A stretch of DNA of 64,000 nucleotides from NCBI RefSeq assembly GCF_947499845.1, contig NZ_CANMPM010000001.1, positions 62,001-126,000 of the forward strand, given 5' to 3'. Under the pieces are notes generated by a model. It made no database searches. It worked only from the letters and a program-made list of their open reading frames with translations, and was not told where the DNA came from. Positions within the stretch are counted from its first letter, which is position 1, and each line of letters begins with the position of its first letter. A program made the translations under genes and the position numbers. Source of the stretch: an uncultured Pseudokineococcus sp. (GTDB lineage: Bacteria > Actinomycetota > Actinomycetes > Actinomycetales > Quadrisphaeraceae). Positions 58,436 through 64,000 of this stretch are shown in pieces.

Positions 58436-59347
58436 TCAGGCGTGCCGGGCGCCCTCGTGGGCGGCGTGCCCCGCCGGCTCGAGCTGGAAGGTCGAGTGCT
58501 CGACGTCGAAGTGGTCGGCCAGGCACGCGCCGAGGGCGTCGAGGACCCGCCCCGAGCCCGCGCGGTCCAGGGCGTCCTCGGCGACGACGACGTGCGCCGA
58601 CATGACGGGCAGGCCGCCGGTGAGGGTCCACACGTGGACGTCGTGGACGTCGAGCACGCCCTCGGCCGACAGGACGTGCGCGCGGACGTCCTCGAGGTCC
58701 ACGCCCCGCGGCGTCGACTCGAGCAGGACGTCGAGGGTGTCCCGCAGGAGGGCCAGGGCCCGGGGGACGACGAGGAGCCCGATGCCGAGCGAGACGACGG
58801 CGTCGGCGCGCACCCAGCCCGTGAGCGCGACGACGAGGGCGGCCACGACGACGGCGACCGAGCCCAGCAGGTCCGCCAGGACCTCGAGGTAGGCGCCGCG
58901 CACGTTGAGGCTCTCGCCGGAGCCGGCGTGCAGGAGCCGCAGCCCCACGACGTTGACGACGAGCCCGGCGAGGGCGACGACGAGCATCGGCCCCGCCGCG
59001 ACGGGCTGGGGGTCGACGAGCCGGCGCACGCCCTCGACGAGGACGAAGGCCGCCACCCCGAGGAGCAGCAGCGCGTTGGCGGCGGCGGCCAGGACCTCGG
59101 CGCGCGCCAGCCCGAAGGAGCGCCGCCCGGTGGCGGGGCGGGCGGCCAGCACGGACGCCACGAGCGCGAGCCCGAGGCCCGAGGCGTCGGTGAGCATGTG
59201 CCCCGCGTCGGCCAGCAGCGCGAGCGACCCGGACACGAGCGCGCCGACGACCTCGGCGACCATGACGACGAGCGTCATGACGAGGACGGCCGTCAGCCGC
59301 CCGCGGTGCCGTCCGGTCGCCGTCGCGTGCCCGTGGTCGTGCCCCAT
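58436..59347 (-). CDS. Cation diffusion facilitator (zinc/cobalt efflux)
   Basis: 303 residues; N-terminus 'MGHDHGHATATG' is a histidine-rich metal-collecting segment, then six membrane helices. Helix 2 keeps the H-x-x-x-D site ('LADAGHMLTDASG'); in helix 5 the usual H-x-x-x-D reads E-x-x-x-D ('YLEVLADLLGS'). The C-terminal cytoplasmic domain has 'DVHVWTLTGG'. Probably exports Zn2+ or a related ion by H+ exchange. ATG at 59347 after CACCAT (6 nt). Confidence 0.92.
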   Translation of the reverse strand: MGHDHGHATATGRHRGRLTAVLVMTLVVMVAEVVGALVSGSLALLADAGHMLTDASGLGLALVASVLAARPATGRRSFGLARAEVLAAAANALLLLGVAAFVLVEGVRRLVDPQPVAAGPMLVVALAGLVVNVVGLRLLHAGSGESLNVRGAYLEVLADLLGSVAVVVAALVVALTGWVRADAVVSLGIGLLVVPRALALLRDTLDVLLESTPRGVDLEDVRAHVLSAEGVLDVHDVHVWTLTGGLPVMSAHVVVAEDALDRAGSGRVLDALGACLADHFDVEHSTFQLEPAGHAAHEGARHA

Positions 59348-59365
59348 GCCCCCATGGTGGCCGAC

Positions 59366-59395
59366 GGGCCGCCCCGGCCGCGGGGCGGCGGCCCG
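59366..59395 (-). terminator. GC hairpin between CDF and osmoprotectant ATPase
   Basis: GGGCCGCCCCG pairs with CGGGGCGG(C)GGCCC with a bulged base and a 4-nt loop. It is 6-35 nt past the stop of the ATPase gene (59401) in the minus direction. Confidence 0.5.
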
Positions 59396-59400
59396 CCGGG

Positions 59401-60561
59401 TCAGACGGCGCGCAGGAGCGGCGCCTCGTGCTCGGCGTCCACGCCGCCGTCGCCCGGCACCGTGCGGCGCAGCGCCGCGTAGACGGCGTCGGGCGTGAGG
59501 ACGCCGAGGAACCGGTCGCCGTCGAGGACGGGCAGCCAGCCCGCGTCGTGCTGGACGAGCTCGGAGAGGGCGCGGCGCAGGAAGTCGCCGATCTGGACCG
59601 TCTCGTCGAAGCGGCGCGCCACCTCCTCGACCAGCGCGTCGGGCGGGCACTCCTCGAGCGTCCGCGCGCCCACCCACCCGCGCAGGTGGCCGGCGTCGTC
59701 GACGACGACGGCGTACGGCTCCGGGGCGCCGTCGATGGTCCGGCGGGCGTCGGCCGCGCGGTCGGCGAGCCGGACGACGGGCGGGTGCACGAGGTCGTCC
59801 TCCTCCACCGGCTGCACCGCGAGGCGGCGCAGGCCGCGGTCGCTGCCGACGAAGTCGGCGACGAACTGGTTGGCCGGCGCCCCGAGGACGGTGGCGGGCT
59901 CGGCGAGCTGCTCGAGCCGGCCGCCCTCGCTGAAGACGGCGATGCGGTCGGCCAGCCGGACGGCCTCGTCGATGTCGTGGGTGACGAAGAGCACGGTCTT
60001 GTGGAGCTCGGACTGGATGCGCCGGAACTCGCCCTGCAGGCGGTCGCGGGCGATGGGGTCGACGGCGCCGAACGGCTCGTCCATGAGGAGGACGTCGGGG
60101 TCGGCCGCCAGGCCGCGCGCGACGCCGACGCGCTGCTGCTGGCCGCCGGAGAGCTCGTGCGGGTACCGGTCGGCGTACTTCGCGGCCGGCAGGCCCACGA
60201 GGTCCATCATCTCGGCGGTGCGGTCCTTGCGGCGCCGCTTGTCCCACCCGAGCAGCCGGGGGACCGTCGCGACGTTGTCGCCGACGGTGAGGTGGGGGAA
60301 GAGGCCCACCTGCTGGATGACGTAGCCGATGCGGCGGCGCAGCTCGACCGCGCTGACGTCGGTGACGTCGTCGCCGTCGAGGACGATGCGCCCGCTCGTC
60401 GGCTCGATGAGCCGGTTGACCATCCGCAGCGTCGTCGACTTGCCGCACCCCGAGGGGCCGACGAGGGCGACCAGCTCGCCGCGGCTGACCTCCATGTCGA
60501 GGGAGTCGACCGCGACGGTGCCGTCGGTGTAGCGCTTCCCCAGGCCGTCGAGCCGGATCAT
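59401..60561 (-). CDS. Osmoprotectant (glycine betaine/choline) ABC transporter ATPase with CBS domains
   Basis: 386 residues. Walker A 'GPSGCGKST', signature 'LSGGQQQRV', Walker B 'VLLMDEPFGAVD', switch His in 'FVTHD'. C-terminal tandem CBS domains ('PYAVVVDDAGHLRGWVGARTL', 'AGWLPVLDGDRFLGVLTPDAVYAA') are typical of OpuA/ProV, where they sense ionic strength. ATG at 60561 with GGAG upstream. Divergent from its permease genes by only 24 bp. Confidence 0.93.
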   Translation of the reverse strand: MIRLDGLGKRYTDGTVAVDSLDMEVSRGELVALVGPSGCGKSTTLRMVNRLIEPTSGRIVLDGDDVTDVSAVELRRRIGYVIQQVGLFPHLTVGDNVATVPRLLGWDKRRRKDRTAEMMDLVGLPAAKYADRYPHELSGGQQQRVGVARGLAADPDVLLMDEPFGAVDPIARDRLQGEFRRIQSELHKTVLFVTHDIDEAVRLADRIAVFSEGGRLEQLAEPATVLGAPANQFVADFVGSDRGLRRLAVQPVEEDDLVHPPVVRLADRAADARRTIDGAPEPYAVVVDDAGHLRGWVGARTLEECPPDALVEEVARRFDETVQIGDFLRRALSELVQHDAGWLPVLDGDRFLGVLTPDAVYAALRRTVPGDGGVDAEHEAPLLRAV

Positions 60562-60572
60562 CGCGTCTCCAC

Positions 60573-60578
60573 TAGCGT
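60573..60578 (+). promoter_or_regulatory. -10-like hexamer TAGCGT for the osmoprotectant permease operon
   Basis: TAGCGT ends 7 nt before the GTG at 60586, so transcription would begin at or next to the start codon. The divergent ATPase start at 60561 means this promoter's -35 region lies inside the ATPase coding sequence. Confidence 0.6.
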
Positions 60579-60585
60579 CGCGCCG

Positions 60586-61290
60586 GTGCCGCTCATCTCC
60601 GTGGTCCACTCCGGGAGCGTCGCGGACAACTGCCTGGTCCGCAACGACTGGATCTGCCCGCTGTACCTGCAGACCCGCTCCGAGATCCTGCTCGAGGCCC
60701 TGCGCGAGCACCTGCTCATCCTCGTGCTGAGCCTCGCCATCGGGCTGCTCGTGGGCTTCCCGCTGGCGCTGCTCGCCCGCCGGACGCCGTGGCTCAAGAG
60801 CCTCGTCCTGGGGGCCGCGACCATCGTCTACACGGTCCCGTCGCTGGCCCTCTTCGTCCTCGTGCTGCCGTACACCGGCCTCACGGTGACGACCGTGGTC
60901 CTGGCGCTGGGCCTGTACTCGCTGACCATCATCGTGCGCGGCGTCGTCGCCGGCCTCGAGGGCGTGCCCTCCTCCGTCGAGGACGCCGCCCGCGGCGTCG
61001 GCTACGGGCCGCGACGCCTGCTGTGGCAGGTGCAGGTGCCGCTGGCCCTGCCCTCCCTCATCGCCTCGCTGCGCGTCGCGGGCGTCTCCACGGTCGCGCT
61101 GACGACGGTCGGGGCGGTCGTGGCGCACGGGGGCCTGGGGAACCTCCTCTTCGACGCGCTGAGCACGCGGTTCTTCGCGCAGGTGCTCACCGCCTCGGTG
61201 CTGACCGTGCTGCTCGCCTTCGCCGTCGACCTGCTGCTGCTGGGTCTCCAGCGAGCGCTCACCCCCTGGCGCCGGGGGGTGGCGGCGTGA
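60586..61290 (+). CDS. Osmoprotectant ABC transporter permease 1
   Basis: 234 residues, about five membrane helices; the EAA-like loop is 'SSVEDAARGVGYGPRRLLWQVQVPLALP'. It matches OpuCB/ProW-like subunits. GTG at 60586. GTGA overlap with permease 2. Confidence 0.92.
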   Translation: MPLISVVHSGSVADNCLVRNDWICPLYLQTRSEILLEALREHLLILVLSLAIGLLVGFPLALLARRTPWLKSLVLGAATIVYTVPSLALFVLVLPYTGLTVTTVVLALGLYSLTIIVRGVVAGLEGVPSSVEDAARGVGYGPRRLLWQVQVPLALPSLIASLRVAGVSTVALTTVGAVVAHGGLGNLLFDALSTRFFAQVLTASVLTVLLAFAVDLLLLGLQRALTPWRRGVAA

Positions 61291-62018
61291 GCTGGCTCGT
61301 GGACTCGCTGTCCTACCTCTTCGACCCCGCGAGCTGGACCCGTGACGGCCTCGGCGAGCAGCTGGTCGACCACCTCGGGCTCGCCGCCCTCTCCCTCCTC
61401 GTGGCGACCCTGGTGGCCGTCCCCGTCGGCCTCGTCCTCGGCCACACCGGTCGCGGCGGGGCGCTCGCCATCAACATCAGCAACATCGGCCGAGCCGTCC
61501 CGACCTTCGCCGTCCTCGTCATCTTCGTGCTGCTCCCGCAGCCCTTCGGCGCGAACACGGCGAGCTTCGTCCTGGCGCTCGCGCTCTTCTCGATCCCGCC
61601 GCTGCTGACGAACACCTACACGGGCATGCGCGAGGTCGACCGCTCGGCCGTCGACGCCGCCCGCGGCCTCGGCATGAGCCCGTGGCAGATGCTGGTGCGC
61701 GTCGAGCTGCCGCTCGCGACGCCGCTGCTCATGGTCGGCCTGCGCATCGCGGCCGTGCAGGTCGTGGCGACCACGACGGTCGTCGGGCTCGTCAGCACCC
61801 GGACGCTGGGCGCGGCGATCCGCGGGGGCATCGCGACGCAGGACCAGCCGCGCGTCATCGCCGGCGCGCTGCTCGTCGCGGCAGTCGCCGTCGTCGTCGA
61901 GCTCGCCCTCGCGGCGCTCGAGCGCCGCGTCGGCGGGGCGAGCCGCCGGCGCTCGACCCCGCCGCGCCGCGGGCGTCGCGCCGGGAGGCTGGCCGCCTCG
62001 ACCTCCTCGGCGGGGTGA
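61287..62018 (+). CDS. Osmoprotectant ABC transporter permease 2
   Basis: 243 residues with the EAA-like loop 'SAVDAARGLGMSPWQMLVRVELPLATP' and an Arg/Ser-rich C-terminal tail. OpuCD/ProW-like. The two different permeases imply a heterodimeric channel. Confidence 0.92.
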   Translation: MSWLVDSLSYLFDPASWTRDGLGEQLVDHLGLAALSLLVATLVAVPVGLVLGHTGRGGALAINISNIGRAVPTFAVLVIFVLLPQPFGANTASFVLALALFSIPPLLTNTYTGMREVDRSAVDAARGLGMSPWQMLVRVELPLATPLLMVGLRIAAVQVVATTTVVGLVSTRTLGAAIRGGIATQDQPRVIAGALLVAAVAVVVELALAALERRVGGASRRRSTPPRRGRRAGRLAASTSSAG

Positions 62019-62072
62019 GCCGTGGTCGACCGCCGGGCGGTCGGGGACAGCCGTGACGGCATCGTGACGCCA

Positions 62073-62119
62073 GCGGGGCCTCCCGCGTTCGCGGAGCCGG
62101 GGCCCCGCGTCGTTTACTC
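62073..62119 (+). terminator. Nested hairpin before the binding-protein gene
   Basis: Outer arms GCGGGGCC (62073-62080) and GGCCCCGC (62101-62108) enclose an inner palindrome TCCGCG-type (62082-62095). A short T run (GTTTACT) follows. It may attenuate read-through from the permeases to the binding-protein gene. Confidence 0.6.
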
Positions 62120-62191
62120 CTCCCGCGGACCGCGACCGGTCCGCCGGACACGCGCGGCGACAGCCGCGGGACACAGAAGGCGAGACCACCC

Positions 62192-63202
62192 ATGAGCACG
62201 TCCTCGACCACGCCCGTCACCACAGCCGGGGCCCGGCCCGGCCTGCGCCGCAGCGCCGCCGTCGCCCTCTCCCTCGCCGGTGCGCTGGCCCTCTCCGCCT
62301 GCGGCGGCGGCGACCAGCTCGGCGGGGAGGGCGGGTCCACGGACGCCGCCGGCGGCTCCGGCGGCGGCGAGCAGCTCGTCGTCGGCGGCGCGACCTTCAC
62401 CGAGATGACGGTGATGGAGAACATGTACGCGGCCCTCCTCGAGGACGCCGGGTACGACGTCGAGATCACGGCCACCGCCGAGCGCGCCACGTACGCGCCG
62501 GCGCTCATCGACGGCCAGGTCGACGTCATCCCCGAGTACGCGGCCTCCATGGCCAACTGGCTGAGCGCCGACCAGGGCGGCGGCGTCGTCCAGGCGGCTG
62601 ACGTCGACGAGACGCTCGCCGCCCTCACCGACCTCGCCGACCAGGCCGGTCTCGTCGTGGGCGAGCCGACGGAGGCGAGCAGCGACAACGCCTTCTACGT
62701 GACGCAGGAGTACTCCGACGCCGAGGGGGTCACCACGCTCTCGGACTTCGCGGCCGCGCAGACCGGCCCCGTCGAGATCGCGGCCGCCCAGGAGTGCCTC
62801 GACCCCGAGCAGCAGCCCTTCTGCGCCGCCGTCCTGGAGGACCGCTACGGCATCCAGTTCAGCGGTGTCACCGGCGACGAGTTCGGCAGCGTGACGGGCA
62901 AGCAGAAGGTCGCCGACGGGCAGGTGCCGATCGGCATCACCGGCTCGACGGACGCGACGCTCGGTGATCTCGGTCTCGTGCTCCTCGAGGACGACATGGC
63001 GGTGCAGCCCGCCAACAACATCGTCCCGGTCGGCAACGCCGAGGGCCTGCCGGACGACGCGCTGGAGGCGCTCAACGCCCTGGCGCCCGTGCTCACGACC
63101 GAGGACCTCGGCCAGCTCAACGCCCAGGTCGACCAGGAGCGGCTCCTGCCCGAGGACGTCGCCCGCGACTACCTCGTCGAGAAGGGCCTCATCGAGGGGT
63201 GA
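62192..63202 (+). CDS. Glycine betaine/choline-type substrate-binding lipoprotein
   Basis: 336 residues. Signal peptide with lipobox 'LSAC' at about residue 36, then a Gly/Ser linker and the OpuAC/ProX-like domain ('LVVGGATFTEMTVMENMYAALLEDAGYDVE', 'DVIPEYAASMANWL'). ATG at 62192, ribosome site weak. It completes the transporter encoded at 59.4-62.0 kb. Confidence 0.93.
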   Translation: MSTSSTTPVTTAGARPGLRRSAAVALSLAGALALSACGGGDQLGGEGGSTDAAGGSGGGEQLVVGGATFTEMTVMENMYAALLEDAGYDVEITATAERATYAPALIDGQVDVIPEYAASMANWLSADQGGGVVQAADVDETLAALTDLADQAGLVVGEPTEASSDNAFYVTQEYSDAEGVTTLSDFAAAQTGPVEIAAAQECLDPEQQPFCAAVLEDRYGIQFSGVTGDEFGSVTGKQKVADGQVPIGITGSTDATLGDLGLVLLEDDMAVQPANNIVPVGNAEGLPDDALEALNALAPVLTTEDLGQLNAQVDQERLLPEDVARDYLVEKGLIEG

Positions 63203-63870
63203 GGACCACGGCCCTGGTGGCGGCGCTCGTCCTCGCGGCGGCCGTGCCGGCCTGCAGCGGCGAGGGCGGCGCTCCGGAGGTCGAGGTGCCCAGCGGGGCG
63301 CCGTCGGCCCCGGGCTCGCCGTCGCGGGGCGCGGACCCCGCGACGAGCGGCGGAGCGCCGTCCACCGGGCCGGCCCCCTCCGGGGAGGCGGGCCCGTCCT
63401 CGCCGACCGGGGCGGACGGGCCCGCCTCCCTGCGGGTGCTCGGCGAGCGGCCGGAGGACGAGGAGGACCAGCGCGTCCTCGACGCCTACACGGCCTTCTG
63501 GCGCGAGGACGTCGCCGTGCTGGCCGACCCTGGGCGACCGCTCGACCGGCTCTCCGCGCTGGCGGTCGACCCCCAGCTGCGGCGGACGACGGACTACGTG
63601 GCGGGCCAGCGCGACGCCGGCCTGCGCGCCAGCGGTGAGGTGGTCGTCGACCCCCGGGTCGTCGGGCGGGCGGGCGACGACGCCGTGGTCGCGGACTGCC
63701 TGGACGACAGCGGGCTCCTCGCCGTGGACGCCGCGAGCGGCGAGGCGGACCCCGCGTCCGCGGGGGACCGGGTGGCCGTGCAGGTGGCGATGCGCCGGCT
63801 CGACGGCCCCTGGGTCGTCGCCGACGTGCAGCCGGCGGACGCCGCGCTCTGCCAGGGCGACGCCCCCTGA
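63199..63870 (+). CDS. Predicted lipoprotein of unknown function
   Basis: 223 residues. Signal with 'VPAC' lipobox, then a 60-residue Pro/Ser/Gly-rich linker, then a compact domain ('ASLRVLGERPEDEEDQRVLDAYTAFWREDVAVL'). It overlaps the binding-protein gene by GTGA, so may be a transporter accessory protein. The last domain resembles NTF2/Mce-like associated domains in pattern, but I cannot confirm. Confidence 0.8.
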   Translation: MRTTALVAALVLAAAVPACSGEGGAPEVEVPSGAPSAPGSPSRGADPATSGGAPSTGPAPSGEAGPSSPTGADGPASLRVLGERPEDEEDQRVLDAYTAFWREDVAVLADPGRPLDRLSALAVDPQLRRTTDYVAGQRDAGLRASGEVVVDPRVVGRAGDDAVVADCLDDSGLLAVDAASGEADPASAGDRVAVQVAMRRLDGPWVVADVQPADAALCQGDAP

Positions 63871-63953
63871 GCCCACGGGCCCGCGCGGGGCGCACCGACG
63901 CCACGGACGGGTGCCACCGGGCCCTCGAGCGGCCGGTCAGCCCTCGCCGGGTC

Positions 63954-63959
63954 TAACGT
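63954..63959 (+). promoter_or_regulatory. -10-like hexamer near the window end
   Basis: TAACGT in 'GGGTCTAACGTGCGG' resembles a -10 box of the leaderless type; the gene it would serve begins beyond the window. The last 130 bases otherwise hold no gene. Confidence 0.35.
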
Positions 63960-64000
63960 GCGGCCGTCGCCGCGGCGCCCGTCGCGGTGGGAGGGGAGGG

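Noticed and set aside
1-64000. Prophage, insertion sequence or biosynthetic gene cluster
   Set aside because: No transposase, integrase, phage structural gene, or NRPS/PKS/terpene synthase is present in any frame.

Overview
The window is one continuous stretch of a very high-GC bacterial chromosome. Codons are strongly G/C-biased at third positions, GTG starts are frequent, and many genes overlap as GTGA or ATGA. The gene families point to an actinobacterium (Actinomycetota): an EthA/EthR pair, an NnaR-type regulator, a DUF222/13E12 HNH protein, and many promoters of the leaderless type. I cannot name the genus from sequence alone. No phage, transposase, integrase or CRISPR array is visible, so this reads mainly as chromosomal metabolic and accessory DNA.

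Layout. 1-5.4 kb: the end of a quinone-oxidoreductase-like gene, then a very large secreted mannosidase that joins a GH92 exo-mannosidase to a GH76 endo-mannanase, preceded by a perfect 14-bp operator-like palindrome. 5.4-8 kb: a short-chain dehydrogenase divergent from a GntP-type permease. 8-9.6 kb: cyanase with a formate/nitrite-family channel, preceded by an exact match to the GlnR box, so probably cyanate use as a nitrogen source. 9.7-11.5 kb: a hypothetical gene, a HIT hydrolase, tRNA-Thr(TGT) and a tandem array of three degenerate 3' tRNA halves. 11.5-17.7 kb: esterase, 3-hydroxyacyl-CoA dehydrogenase, an EthA-like Baeyer-Villiger monooxygenase divergent from its EthR-like repressor across two palindromes, and two aldo/keto reductases. 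17.9-21 kb: a sugar ABC transporter without its own ATPase. 21-24 kb: a DUF222/HNH protein and a TPR-like protein.

24.3-32.8 kb is a complete assimilatory nitrate cluster: NarK transporter, molybdopterin nitrate reductase, a 115-residue protein of unknown function, NirB, NirD and the NnaR-type regulator. Together these take up nitrate and reduce it through nitrite to ammonium. 32.8-37.3 kb: a phytanoyl-CoA-dioxygenase-like / Gfo-Idh-MocA / short-chain dehydrogenase run facing an old-yellow-enzyme gene. 37.3-38.4 kb: an AbiEi/DUF559-like gene bracketed by two near-identical 52-bp palindromes. 38.4-44.2 kb: MFS exporter, anti-sigma-like ATPase, two small proteins, FprA-type ferredoxin reductase, NmrA-like protein, lipase. 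44.4-50.6 kb: DHH phosphoesterase, GH13 alpha-glucosidase, an orphan GH36 N-terminal domain without its catalytic barrel, small proteins, TRIC-type channel. 50.6-58.4 kb: thiolase, HAD phosphatase, beta-carbonic anhydrase, MaoC hydratase, GAF-GAF-SpoIIE phosphatase, YunG-like protein, VOC protein, methyltransferase, beta-hydroxyacid dehydrogenase. 58.4-63.9 kb: CDF metal exporter and a complete osmoprotectant (glycine-betaine/choline type) ABC transporter plus a small lipoprotein.

Two patterns run through the whole window. About 20 genes have a -10-like hexamer (T/C/G-A-N-N-N-T) 6-8 nt before the start codon, the signature of leaderless transcription. Short tandem repeats with 15-18 bp units sit at several gene ends and in gaps.
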